From Pseudomonas marginalis (GTDB taxonomy: Bacteria > Pseudomonadota > Gammaproteobacteria > Pseudomonadales > Pseudomonadaceae): a stretch of DNA of 64,000 nucleotides. The position numbers were made by a program, and so were the translations under genes. Below the pieces are notes generated by a model. That model had not been told where the DNA came from. It was given only the letters and a program-made list of their open reading frames with translations, and did not search any database. This document shows positions 42,760-51,124 of this stretch, in pieces. Each line of letters begins with the position of its first letter. Position 1 is the stretch's first letter. The stretch is from positions 682,001 to 746,000 of the forward strand of contig NZ_FNSU01000003.1 in assembly GCF_900105325.1 (NCBI RefSeq), given 5' to 3'.

Positions 42760-44484
42760 ATGAAATACCAACCCTTCAGCCGCACACTGATTGCCACCGC
42801 CCTGGTGTTGACGGTCAGCGGCGTGCAAGCCGCGTCCCAGGCCCCGGTGGCCGGTGAAAATGGCATGGTGGTGACCGCCCAGCATTTGGCCACGCATGTC
42901 GGCGTGGATGTACTCAAGGCCGGCGGTAACGCGGTGGATGCCGCCGTGGCGGTCGGCTATGCGCTGGCGGTGGTGTACCCGGCGGCGGGTAACCTGGGCG
43001 GCGGCGGGTTCATGACCGTGCAACTGGCGGATGGGCGCAAGACCTTCCTCGACTTCCGCGAAAAGGCCCCGTTGGCGGCCACCGCCGATATGTACCTGGA
43101 CAAGGCCGGCAATGTCGTTGAAGGCCTGAGTGCCAAGGGTCACCTGGCCGTCGGCGTGCCCGGCACCGTCTCCGGCATGGAGCTGGCCCTGAGCAAGTAC
43201 GGCACCCTCAAGCGCGCCCAGGTGATTGCCCCGGCGATCAAGCTGGCGGAAAACGGTTTTGCCCTGGAGCAGGGTGATATCGATCTGCTGCACACCGCCA
43301 CCGGCGAGTTCGAAAAAGACAAGGATATGCGCGGGATTTTCCTGCACAACGGCCAGCCGCTGCAGGTCGGCCAGAAGCTGGTGCAGAAAGACCTGGCGAA
43401 AACCCTGAAGGAAATCTCCGCCAAGGGCAGCGACGGTTTCTATAAAGGGTGGGTCGCCAAGGCCCTGGTGGATTCCAGCCAGGCCGGCAAGGGCATCATC
43501 ACCCAGGCCGACTTGGACAAGTACAAGACCCGCGAACTGGCGCCCATCGAGTGTGACTACCGTGGCTACCACGTGGTCTCGGCACCGCCGCCAAGCTCGG
43601 GCGGTGTGGTGATCTGCCAGATCATGAACATCCTCGAAGGCTACCCGATGGCCGACCTGGGCTATCACTCGGCCCAGGGTCTGCACTACCAGATCGAAGC
43701 CATGCGCCACGCCTACGTGGACCGTAACAGCTACCTGGGCGATCCGGATTTCGTGAAGAACCCGATCGAGCATCTGCTGGACAAGAACTACGCGGCCAAG
43801 CTGCGTGACGCCATTGAGCCGCAGAAGGCCGGGGATTCCCAGGCGATCAAACCCGGTGTGTCGCCCCATGAAGGCAACAACACCACCCACTATTCCATCG
43901 TCGACAAGTGGGGCAACGCGGTCTCGGTGACCTACACCCTCAACGACTGGTTCGGTGCGGGCGTGATGGCGAGCAAGACCGGGGTGATCCTCAACGATGA
44001 AATGGACGACTTCACCGTCAAGGTCGGGGTGCCGAACATGTACGGCCTGGTCCAGGGTGAAGCCAACGCCATCGCACCGGGCAAGGCGCCGCTGTCGTCG
44101 ATGAGCCCGACCATCGTGACCAAGGACGGCAAGGCCGTGATGGTGGTGGGTACACCGGGCGGCAGCCGCATCATTACCGCGACCCTGCTGACCATCCTGA
44201 ATGTCATCGACTATAAGATGAACATCCAGGAAGCCGTGGACGCGCCGCGTTTCCACCAGCAATGGATGCCGGAAACCACCAACCTGGAGACCTTCGCGAT
44301 CAGCCCGGACACCCAGAAGATTCTGGAAAGCTGGGGCCACAAGTTTGCCGGGCCGCAGGATGCCAACCACTTGGCGGCAATCCTGGTGGGGGCACCGTCC
44401 CTGGAGGGTAAGCCGGTGGGTAACAACCGCTTCTATGGGGCGAATGACCCGCGTCGTAACACCGGCCTGTCGCTGGGCTACTAA
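42760..44484 (+). CDS. ggt: Gamma-glutamyltranspeptidase
   Basis: The 574-residue precursor has a signal peptide (cleavage near VQAAS, residue ~25). It matches GGT throughout: MVVTAQHLATHVGVDVLKAGGNAVDAAVAVGYALAVVYP, GNLGGGGFMTV, and the autocleavage/catalytic Thr375 in EGNNTTHYS, followed in the small subunit by DEMDDF, GKAPLSSMSPTIV and GTPGGSRIIT. The enzyme splits glutathione and other gamma-glutamyl compounds in the periplasm, releasing Cys-Gly. It is 92 bp downstream of the lyase fusion with no clear terminator between, so cotranscription is possible. It ends in a terminator nested in a REPIN. Confidence 0.95.
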   Translation: MKYQPFSRTLIATALVLTVSGVQAASQAPVAGENGMVVTAQHLATHVGVDVLKAGGNAVDAAVAVGYALAVVYPAAGNLGGGGFMTVQLADGRKTFLDFREKAPLAATADMYLDKAGNVVEGLSAKGHLAVGVPGTVSGMELALSKYGTLKRAQVIAPAIKLAENGFALEQGDIDLLHTATGEFEKDKDMRGIFLHNGQPLQVGQKLVQKDLAKTLKEISAKGSDGFYKGWVAKALVDSSQAGKGIITQADLDKYKTRELAPIECDYRGYHVVSAPPPSSGGVVICQIMNILEGYPMADLGYHSAQGLHYQIEAMRHAYVDRNSYLGDPDFVKNPIEHLLDKNYAAKLRDAIEPQKAGDSQAIKPGVSPHEGNNTTHYSIVDKWGNAVSVTYTLNDWFGAGVMASKTGVILNDEMDDFTVKVGVPNMYGLVQGEANAIAPGKAPLSSMSPTIVTKDGKAVMVVGTPGGSRIITATLLTILNVIDYKMNIQEAVDAPRFHQQWMPETTNLETFAISPDTQKILESWGHKFAGPQDANHLAAILVGAPSLEGKPVGNNRFYGANDPRRNTGLSLGY

Positions 44485-44495
44485 CCACCCCGGTG

Positions 44496-44633
44496 TTGTA
44501 GTGAGCGGGCTTGCCCCGCGCTGGGTGGCGAAGCCGCCCTAAAACCAAACACCGCGACCTGTCTGGCAGGCTGCGGTGTTTTTTATTGGGGCGGCTTCGC
44601 CACCCAGCGCGGGGCAAGCCCGCTCACTACAAC
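44496..44633. repeat. REPIN enclosing the ggt terminator
   Basis: The left arm GTAGTGAGCGGGCTTGCC continues CCGCGCTGGGTGGCG, and the right arm is its reverse complement, ending CCCGCTCACTACAAC. The ~50-bp centre holds the terminator at 44548-44585. The right arm overlaps the end of the nadR-like coding sequence and provides its TAG stop. Confidence 0.85.
44548..44585 (+). terminator. Rho-independent terminator of ggt
   Basis: AACACCGC and GCGGTGTT form the outer 8-bp stem, with an additional inner stem, followed by TTTTATT. It sits exactly in the middle of the REPIN at 44496-44633. Confidence 0.75.
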
Positions 44634-45145
44634 AGCTGTTCTACCGCAGCAAAGGCGGCGGTGCGGCGCTCCTCCCAACTCCCCCTGATGACCACCACCG
44701 CCTGTCGATGCGCCTGCATCCACGCCAGGCTGTCCTGGAAAAACGCCTGGCGGTCGGCCAGTTCCGGTTGGCAGCGTTGACCGTCGGCGGTCCATTCCAC
44801 ATCATCCGGCGACAGCAGCAGGTGCAGGTCGTAATGCCGCGCCAGCAGTTCATCGTCGAGCCACGCCGGGTAGTCGCCGAACAAGGTCTGGCTCCAGAGT
44901 TTGTTGGTCAGCAGGTGCGTGTCGAGGACCAGCAGGCGCGGCTGCCGGGCGCGGGCGGCATCTTCCCAGGCCAGTTGGCCGTGGGCGATGGCCGGAATAT
45001 CCGCCAGGCTGGTGTCGCGCTGGTGGCGGTCCATGAAATCGCGCACGTATTCACGCACCATCAGCCCGCCGAAATGCGCGTGCAACTCGGCGGCCAGCCA
45101 GCTTTTACCGCTGGATTCGGGGCCGGCCAGTACCACCACCTTCAT
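44627..45145 (-). CDS. NadR-like ribosylnicotinamide kinase
   Basis: This 172-residue P-loop protein has Walker A GPESSGKSWL and REYVRDFMDRH, LVLDTHLLTNKLWSQTLFG and DVEWTADGQR, as in the C-terminal kinase domain of NadR. The helix-turn-helix and adenylyltransferase domains of full NadR are absent. The ATG at 45145 overlaps the pnuC stop (ATGA), so import and phosphorylation of nicotinamide riboside are cotranslated. Its final TAG lies within a REP arm. Confidence 0.88.
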   Translation of the reverse strand: MKVVVLAGPESSGKSWLAAELHAHFGGLMVREYVRDFMDRHQRDTSLADIPAIAHGQLAWEDAARARQPRLLVLDTHLLTNKLWSQTLFGDYPAWLDDELLARHYDLHLLLSPDDVEWTADGQRCQPELADRQAFFQDSLAWMQAHRQAVVVIRGSWEERRTAAFAAVEQLL

Positions 45146-45705
45146 GGTTGCAACGCCGGGTCGGCGCGCCATTCACGCCAGCCTTGCACGGCGATCACGG
45201 TGAACAGGGCGTAGAGCGCAGCGGTGAGGTACAAACCCTTGTAGAGGAACAGCCCGACAAAAATCACGTCCACGGCGATCCACAGCGGCCAGCATTGCAC
45301 GCGTTTCTGCGCCATCCACATTTGCGCCACCAGGCTGAAACCGGTGAGGGCAGCATCCAGCCAGGGTTGCGCGGCGTCGGTCCAGTGCGCCATCGCAGCG
45401 CCCAGCAGCAGGCTGCCGACCGCGCCGATGGCCATGCTGATCATGATTGCCGGCCAACCCAGGCGGGTGACCTGGCGCCCTTGCTTGACCTCGCCGGCGC
45501 GGGTCCACTGCCACCAGCCGTAGACTTGCAGGGCGGCGTAGACCACTTGCAGCAGCATGTCGGAATAGAGTTTCACGTCATAGAACACCCAGGTGTACAG
45601 CAACACCATCACCAGGCCGATGGGCCAGCACCAGGGGTTTTGCTTGACCGTCAGCCAGACAGCGATCACCCCCAGGGCGGCGGCGAACAGTTCAAGCCCG
45701 GACAT
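45142..45705 (-). CDS. pnuC: Nicotinamide riboside transporter PnuC
   Basis: This 187-residue protein has about seven helices and the family features WLTVKQNPWCWPIGLVMVLLYTWVFYDVKLYSDMLLQVVYAALQVYGWWQWT and, near the end, RVQCWPLWIAVDVIFVGLFLYKGLYLTAALYALF. It mediates facilitated uptake of nicotinamide riboside, trapped by the kinase encoded by the overlapping downstream gene. It is first in the operon and no NAD-responsive element was recognised. Confidence 0.93.
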   Translation of the reverse strand: MSGLELFAAALGVIAVWLTVKQNPWCWPIGLVMVLLYTWVFYDVKLYSDMLLQVVYAALQVYGWWQWTRAGEVKQGRQVTRLGWPAIMISMAIGAVGSLLLGAAMAHWTDAAQPWLDAALTGFSLVAQMWMAQKRVQCWPLWIAVDVIFVGLFLYKGLYLTAALYALFTVIAVQGWREWRADPALQP

Positions 45706-45781
45706 GGCGGTTCCTTGGGAGAGTGGGAGAGGGCGGGGATTGTAACCAGAGGTGAGCGATCTTCAAAACATCGGAGGGCAA

Positions 45782-45810
45782 ATGTGGGAGGGGCTTGCCC
45801 CCTCCCACAT
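45782..45810. terminator. Palindromic hairpin between MCP and pnuC genes
   Basis: ATGTGGGAGGGG and CCCCTCCCACAT flank CTTGC, forming a 12-bp perfect stem. The loop GGGGCTTGCCCC recalls the REP core. It lies 11 bases past the MCP stop on the minus strand and probably ends that transcript. Confidence 0.65.
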
Positions 45811-45821
45811 CTGGAGCGGCG

Positions 45822-47456
45822 TCAGACCTTGAATTGGCGCAGCAGGCCGTCGAGTTGTTCGCTCAGCCCGCGTAAATGCACGCTGGCCACGTTGGACTGC
45901 TCGGCCGCCATTGCGGTGCTGTGGGACAGGCTTGCAGCCTGGGTGACGTTCTGGTTGATGTCTTCCACCACATGGGCCTGTTGCAGGGTGGCGCTGGCAA
46001 TCGAGGCATTCAAACCGTTGAGGTTGTGCAGCGCCTGGCCGATGGCGGTGAGGCTGGCACCGGCCTGGCCGGCTTGTTCGATGGTCAGTTGCGAGGCGCT
46101 GTGGCTGTCGCTGATCACCTTGACCGCGGCTTCCGAGTGACCTTGCAGGCGCTCGATCATCGCCTGGATCTCGGCGGTGGATTTTTGCGTGCGCTGGGCC
46201 AGCAGGCGGACTTCATCGGCCACTACGGCAAAACCACGGCCTTGTTCCCCGGCGCGTGCGGCTTCAATGGCGGCGTTGAGGGCCAGCAGGTTGGTCTGGT
46301 CGGCGATGGAGCGGATCACTTCCAACACACCACCGATCTGCGTGCTTTCGCTGGACAAGGTGCGGATCACTTCGACGGCCTGGCTGATGGTGGTGGAGAG
46401 CTGGTCGATCTGCTGCAGGCTGCTGTCGATATTGACCTGGCCTTGCTGCGCCTGCGCCTGGGCATCGCGCATTTCGCTGGCGGCGTGTTCGGCGTTCTTG
46501 GCCACGTCCTGCACGCCGTAGGTGACTTCATTGATGGCGGTGGCCACCAGTTCCATCTGCTGGGACTGTTGCTGGCTGCGGTCATGGGCTTGGGTCGCGT
46601 TGTTGCCCAGTTCCGTGGAGGACTGGCCCAGGGCGTTGGCGCACACCTGCAACTGGCTGACGACCTGGCGCAGCTTGGCCGTGAAGGTGTTGAAGTGCTG
46701 GGACAGTTGGGTGACTTCGTCGCGGCCGTGGGTATCGAGGCTGCGGGTCAGGTCGCTTTCGCCGCTGGCGATGTTGCCCATGGCGTTCACCGCATCCTGC
46801 AGGGGGCGCACGATGCTGCGGGCAATCAGCGAGACCAGCAGGGCCATCACCAATGCGATGCCGAGGACGATAAACGAGGCCTTCCACACTTGGCTGTTGA
46901 ACTCGGCCTGCACATCGTCCACGTAAACGCCGGAGCCGATGATCCAGCCCCACGGCTCGAACAACTGGATATACGAGGTTTTCGCCACTGGCGCCTCCGC
47001 ACCCGGTTTCGGCCAGCGGTAGTTGATGATGCCGGCACCCTTGGCCTTGGCCAGGATCACGAACTCGTTGAACACGGCAAACCCGTCGGGATCGCGGATG
47101 GCCGAGAGGTTCTGGCCGTCCAGCTTGGGGTTGGCCGGGTGCATGATCATCACGGGGGTGAGGTCATTGATCCAGAAGTAGTCGTCGTGGTCATAGCGCA
47201 AGCCGCGCACCGCGCTCAGGGCTTGTTTTTGCGCGGCTTCGCGGGTCATCACCCCGGTGGTTTCGAGGCTGTGATAAAACGTCAGGATCCCGCTGGCGGT
47301 CTGGACCACGTGCTGGGTCTGCTGGCGCTTAGCCTGGTACAGGTCGTCGTGGATCTGCTTGAGCATCAGCAAACCCAGGGCCATCAGCATCAGCACGGCG
47401 ACGATCAGGATCATCCAGAGGCGTCGGCTGATCGACATATTGCGCAAACTGTTCAT
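45822..47456 (-). CDS. Methyl-accepting chemotaxis protein with a single Cache (sCache_2-type) sensor
   Basis: The protein has 544 residues. TM1 is at ~12-32. The periplasmic sensor (~35-185) contains LRYDHDDYFWINDLTPVMIMHPANPKLDGQNL and YIQLFEPWGWIIGSGVYVDDV, the sCache_2 pattern. TM2 is at ~190-212, followed by HAMP (RSIVRPLQDAVNAMGNIASGESDLTRSLDTHGRDEVTQL) and a signalling domain whose hairpin tip reads IRSIADQTNLLALNAAIEAARAGEQGRGFAVVADEVR. sCache_2 sensors often bind organic acids such as propionate or pyruvate; the ligand here is not known. It is monocistronic. Confidence 0.93.
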   Translation of the reverse strand: MNSLRNMSISRRLWMILIVAVLMLMALGLLMLKQIHDDLYQAKRQQTQHVVQTASGILTFYHSLETTGVMTREAAQKQALSAVRGLRYDHDDYFWINDLTPVMIMHPANPKLDGQNLSAIRDPDGFAVFNEFVILAKAKGAGIINYRWPKPGAEAPVAKTSYIQLFEPWGWIIGSGVYVDDVQAEFNSQVWKASFIVLGIALVMALLVSLIARSIVRPLQDAVNAMGNIASGESDLTRSLDTHGRDEVTQLSQHFNTFTAKLRQVVSQLQVCANALGQSSTELGNNATQAHDRSQQQSQQMELVATAINEVTYGVQDVAKNAEHAASEMRDAQAQAQQGQVNIDSSLQQIDQLSTTISQAVEVIRTLSSESTQIGGVLEVIRSIADQTNLLALNAAIEAARAGEQGRGFAVVADEVRLLAQRTQKSTAEIQAMIERLQGHSEAAVKVISDSHSASQLTIEQAGQAGASLTAIGQALHNLNGLNASIASATLQQAHVVEDINQNVTQAASLSHSTAMAAEQSNVASVHLRGLSEQLDGLLRQFKV

Positions 47457-47685
47457 CGTCCTGTCACTCCGGGCTTTTTATAATTGTGGGCGTCGCATCG
47501 ACTTTTACGCCTCGTCTGATAGGCTTTCGGCCTGAAATCGCAAAACCTGAGTACTGCCTGATTTTTCACAGAATTTTTGCAGGCCGGAATTGACCATGGT
47601 CAACACCGGGCACTTGAGTGCGCTCGTCAGTGAACCATTAAAAGATTGATAAGGCATGCCACAGCGCATGACCTTTGGGGGAAGC

Positions 47686-48516
47686 ATGGATTTTTGGACC
47701 GCCATTCAGGCATTGATTCTTGGCGTCGTGGAGGGGCTTACCGAGTTCCTGCCGATCTCCAGCACCGGACACCAGATTATTGTCGCCGATTTGCTCGCCT
47801 TCGGCGGCGAACGCGCCATGGCGTTCAACATCATCATCCAGCTGGGTGCGATCCTCGCGGTGGTCTGGGAATTCCGGCGCAAGATCCTCGATGTAGTCAC
47901 CGGCTTGCCCACCCAGCGCAACGCCCAGCGCTTCACGGTCAACCTGCTGATCGCGTTCCTGCCGGCCGTGGTGCTGGGGGTGATCTTTGCCGACCTGATC
48001 CACCATTACCTATTCAACCCGATCACCGTGGCCGCCGCGTTGGTGATCGGCGGCATCGTCATGCTGTGGGCCGAGCGCCGCGAGCATGAAGTGCACGCCG
48101 AAAGCGTCGACGACATCACCTGGAAAGACGCGCTCAAGGTCGGTTTTGCCCAGTGCCTGGCGATGATCCCGGGTACGTCGCGCTCCGGCTCGACTATCAT
48201 CGGCGGCCTGCTGTTCGGCCTGTCGCGCAAGACCGCCACCGAGTTTTCATTCTTCCTGGCCATGCCGACCATGGTCGGTGCGGCGGTGTACTCGGGCTAC
48301 AAATACCGCGACCTGTTCCAGCCGGCGGACCTGCCGGTGTTCGCCATCGGCTTCGTCACCTCGTTCATCTTCGCGATGATCGCGGTCAAGGGCCTGCTCA
48401 AGTTCATCGCCAGCCATAGCTACGCGGCGTTCGCCTGGTACCGCATTGCGTTCGGCCTGCTGATCCTGGCGACCTGGCAATTCGGCTGGATCGACTGGGC
48501 AGCGGCCAAGGCATGA
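47686..48516 (+). CDS. uppP: Undecaprenyl-diphosphatase (UppP/BacA)
   Basis: This 276-residue inner-membrane enzyme recycles the C55-PP carrier lipid for peptidoglycan synthesis. Both active-site motifs are present: GVVEGLTEFLPISSTGHQI near the N-terminus and QCLAMIPGTSRSGSTI at ~163-178. ATG 47686 follows GGGGGAAG; a longer in-frame start at 47656 is less likely. Its stop overlaps the start of the DUF1294 gene (ATGA). Extra UppP can confer bacitracin tolerance. Confidence 0.95.
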   Translation: MDFWTAIQALILGVVEGLTEFLPISSTGHQIIVADLLAFGGERAMAFNIIIQLGAILAVVWEFRRKILDVVTGLPTQRNAQRFTVNLLIAFLPAVVLGVIFADLIHHYLFNPITVAAALVIGGIVMLWAERREHEVHAESVDDITWKDALKVGFAQCLAMIPGTSRSGSTIIGGLLFGLSRKTATEFSFFLAMPTMVGAAVYSGYKYRDLFQPADLPVFAIGFVTSFIFAMIAVKGLLKFIASHSYAAFAWYRIAFGLLILATWQFGWIDWAAAKA

Positions 48517-48896
48517 TGATTCAGCATCCGCGCCTGAAAGCGGCGATCTTTGTGCTGCTGTGCGCGGCGCCGCTGGTGGGGGCAGTATTGGTGTGGCAAC
48601 GCGGCGAAACCGTGATTCCGCTGGTGGCCTATGGGGTGGTCAGCGTCATCGCATTTTTCCTGTATTGGAGCGACAAGCGCAAGGCCCGCACCGACAGCTG
48701 GCGCACCCCGGAGAACATCCTCCACGCCGTGGAGCTGGCGGGCGGCTGGCCGGGGGCGCTGATTGCCCAGCAGGTGTTCCGGCACAAGACGCGCAAGGTG
48801 TCTTACCAGGTGCTGTTCTGGGTGATCGTGCTGTTGCACCAGGTGTTCTGGCTGGACCAGTTGTTCCTCGGTGGCACGCTACTGTCCGTTCTCTAG
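48513..48896 (+). CDS. DUF1294 family small membrane protein
   Basis: This 127-residue protein has three to four hydrophobic segments and the DUF1294 signature FFLYWSDKRKARTDSWRTPENILHAVELAGGWPGALIAQQVFRHKTRK. Some family members carry an N-terminal cold-shock domain; this one does not. It starts in the uppP stop (ATGATG, 48513 or 48516) and ends 18 bp inside the convergent MmcQ gene. Function unknown. Confidence 0.85.
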   Translation: MMIQHPRLKAAIFVLLCAAPLVGAVLVWQRGETVIPLVAYGVVSVIAFFLYWSDKRKARTDSWRTPENILHAVELAGGWPGALIAQQVFRHKTRKVSYQVLFWVIVLLHQVFWLDQLFLGGTLLSVL

Positions 48897-49241
48897 CTGC
48901 AACCCCACCTGTGTGCGCTTGGGCAGTTTGCTCACCACCAACTGGTGGGAGCGCTGCAACAGGCTACGCAGTTCCTCGGCCCCCAGCGGGTAGGGCGTGT
49001 TCATGATGATCCACTGCGCGCGTGCCAGGTACGGCGCCGGGTGGATGCCGGGACGGTCCACATGGCCGAGGAACAAGTCCTTGTCGACCTTGAACGCCAG
49101 CGAGTCGCCGCGCAGATTCTGCAGGGCGAACATCTTGTTGCCGGCGATCGAGAACACCCGCACGCCGCCCCATTTGTAGTCTTCCCGCGCGCCGGGCAGG
49201 CTCAGGCAGAACGTCGCGACCTGTGCTTCGGTCATTTTCAT
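48879..49241 (-). CDS. MmcQ/YjbR family protein
   Basis: This 120-residue protein contains SLPGAREDYKWGGVRVFSIAGNKMFALQNL, FKVDKDLFLGHVDRPGIHPAPYLARAQWIIM and QRSHQLVVSKLPKRTQ, the double-wing DNA-binding fold of the MmcQ/YjbR group (often annotated so without a known function). Its ATG at 49241 overlaps the LysR stop (ATGA), and its end overlaps the convergent DUF1294 gene by 18 bp. The longer upstream open frame is the LysR gene read in another phase. Confidence 0.85.
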   Translation of the reverse strand: MKMTEAQVATFCLSLPGAREDYKWGGVRVFSIAGNKMFALQNLRGDSLAFKVDKDLFLGHVDRPGIHPAPYLARAQWIIMNTPYPLGAEELRSLLQRSHQLVVSKLPKRTQVGLQLENGQ

Positions 49242-50146
49242 AGCAGGCGGTCTCCGCAGCTTTTGAAGCCTTCTTCCAGGTAATCGATCCAGGCGCGAAT
49301 CGCCGGCAGCACGCCGCGGCGATGCGGGTAGACGGCCTGCAGCCAGCCGCCCGGCAATGACCACTCCGGCAGCAACTGTACGAGCCGGCCGCTGGCCAGT
49401 TCTTCTTCGCAGTACATCAGCGGCAGCACGGTAAAGCCCAGGCCCATGATGGCGCTGGCCTTGCGTACGTTGAAGTCATCGACGCCCAGGCGCGCTTCCA
49501 TCACCAGGTCGTGGGGGGTGCCTTCAGGATCGAGGATGCGTTGGTGCACCATGCGGTCTGCTTCCAGCGCGCCGAGTATCGGCAGTTGCTTGAGGTCGTC
49601 GAGGGTGTTGATGTGCCGACCGTGCAAAAAGTTCGGGCTGGCGACCAGGGCCGTCTGGGCGGGGCGCAGGCGCTTGGTGACCAGCAGCGGGTCTTCATCG
49701 CCCAGTTCGCGCACGCGCAGCGCCACATCGATGCCTTCGGCTACCAGGTCGACACGGCGGTTGACCAGGGTCATCTCCAGCTGCACCTGGGGGTGGGCAG
49801 CCAGAAAACCCGCAACCACATCCGGCATTATGTTTTGCGCCAGCCCCACCGGGCACGTCACCCTCAGCCGCCCGCGCGGTTCACTGGACATGCTGGCGAC
49901 GGCCTCGTCGGCCATCTCTGCTTCCAGCAGCATCGCCTGGCAATGGCGCAGGTAGCGCTCGCCGACGGCGGTCAGGGTCAGTTGCCGCGTGGTGCGTTGC
50001 AGCAGGCGCGCGCCGAGGCGCTCTTCCAGCTCGGCAATGCGCCGCGACAGCCGCGACTTGGGAATGCCCAACAGCCGCCCGGCCGCCGCAAAGCCACCGG
50101 CTTCGACGACTTTGGCAAAATAGTAGAGGTCGTTGAGGTCTTGCAT
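49238..50146 (-). CDS. LysR-type regulator, probable controller of azoR
   Basis: This 302-residue protein has an N-terminal wHTH (MQDLNDLYYFAKVVEAGGFAAAGRLLGIPKSRLSRRIAELEERLGARLLQRTTRQLTLTAVGE) and an effector domain (GRLRVTCPVGLAQNIMPDVV, VDLVAEGIDVALRVREL), the CrgA/YhjC-like subgroup. It is divergent from the azoreductase gene over a 126-bp gap, a common layout for quinone- or electrophile-responsive control. The downstream MmcQ gene is coupled to it. Confidence 0.9.
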   Translation of the reverse strand: MQDLNDLYYFAKVVEAGGFAAAGRLLGIPKSRLSRRIAELEERLGARLLQRTTRQLTLTAVGERYLRHCQAMLLEAEMADEAVASMSSEPRGRLRVTCPVGLAQNIMPDVVAGFLAAHPQVQLEMTLVNRRVDLVAEGIDVALRVRELGDEDPLLVTKRLRPAQTALVASPNFLHGRHINTLDDLKQLPILGALEADRMVHQRILDPEGTPHDLVMEARLGVDDFNVRKASAIMGLGFTVLPLMYCEEELASGRLVQLLPEWSLPGGWLQAVYPHRRGVLPAIRAWIDYLEEGFKSCGDRLL

Positions 50147-50272
50147 GGTCAGCCTATTGTCCTGTCAGTGGGACAAACTATCGCATTTCAGGCGTCTTAT
50201 CGACTATTGGTTTCATGCGTAGCATCCCCTCCATCTGATCGCCACTGTCGATCCCACACTCGGAGATCCACC

Positions 50273-50884
50273 ATGAAACTGTTGCACATCGATTCCAGCA
50301 TCCTCGGCGACAACTCGGCTTCCCGTCAGCTCAGCACTGGCGTGGTCAAGGCCTGGCAGGCGGCCGAGCCGGGTGTGGAAGTGACCTACCGTGACCTCGC
50401 CAGCGAAGGCATCAACCACTTCTCCGGCGCGACCCTGGGCGCCCTGGGCACCGCCGCCGAGCTGCGTGACGCCGCACAACAGCACGAGGCCGACCTGAGT
50501 GCCAACAGCCTGGCCGAATTCCTTGCCGCCGACGCCGTGGTGATCGGTGCGCCGATGTACAACTTCACCATTCCAACCCAGTTGAAAGCCTGGATCGACC
50601 GCATCGCCGTTGCCGGACAGACCTTCCGTTACACCGAAGCAGGCCCTGAAGGCCTGTGCGGTAACAAGAAAGTCATCATTGTGTCCACCTCCGGCGGCCT
50701 GCATGTTGGCCAGGCAACCGGTGTGGCCCACGAGGAATACCTCAAAGTGATGCTGGGCTTCCTCGGCATTACCGACATCGAATTCGTCCGCGCCCATGGC
50801 CTGGCCTATGGCGATGAGTTCCGCAGCAAGGCCTTGAGCGACGCCAACGTGCTCATCAACGAACAATTGTTCGCTGCTGCGTAA
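50273..50884 (+). CDS. azoR: FMN-dependent NADH-azoreductase
   Basis: This 203-residue flavodoxin-fold enzyme has an N-terminal FMN phosphate loop (LLHIDSSILGDNSASRQLS), the flavin-contacting GAPMYNFTIPTQLKAWIDRIAVAGQTFRY, and VSTSGGLH near residue 142, the AzoR pattern. It reduces azo dyes and quinones with NADH in the cytoplasm. It is divergent from a LysR regulator, with a hairpin terminator at 50936-50983. Confidence 0.92.
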   Translation: MKLLHIDSSILGDNSASRQLSTGVVKAWQAAEPGVEVTYRDLASEGINHFSGATLGALGTAAELRDAAQQHEADLSANSLAEFLAADAVVIGAPMYNFTIPTQLKAWIDRIAVAGQTFRYTEAGPEGLCGNKKVIIVSTSGGLHVGQATGVAHEEYLKVMLGFLGITDIEFVRAHGLAYGDEFRSKALSDANVLINEQLFAAA

Positions 50885-50935
50885 GGCTTGTGTAAATTTC
50901 GCCTCTGCTCGGTTTCAATCCGAAGCCGGGCGCCT

Positions 50936-50983
50936 AAACTCTGTATTCTTGTCGCCTGAAACGACCGGAATACGGAGTTTTTT
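50936..50983 (+). terminator. Terminator-like hairpin after azoR
   Basis: AAACTCTGTATTC pairs with GAATACGGAGTTT (one T-G wobble) around a 19-base loop, followed by a T-run (TTTTTT). It starts 51 bases past the azoR stop. Confidence 0.65.
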
Positions 50984-51124
50984 CGTTTACCCGCTGTCAT
51001 TACGTTGGCCCAGGTTATGCAAGCATGGGTTTATCACCCGATGCGAGTGCCTTGAACCATGGACTTTTCATATAGACATGCCGCGGGTGTTGAACGTGGT
51101 CACGCAGCAAAGGTGGACATCCTC

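Noticed and set aside
44300..44617. Small frames crossing REP elements with MPRAG-type starts
   Set aside because: These frames are made of REP sequence and recur at every REP; they are not genes.
26535..44633. CRISPR-like array suspicion from repeated GAGCGGGCTTGCC units
   Set aside because: The units are inverted REP pairs at separate loci with no regular spacers and no cas genes.
45876..47483. A 535-codon plus-strand frame opposite the chemoreceptor
   Set aside because: The chemoreceptor on the minus strand has full Cache, HAMP and signalling motifs.
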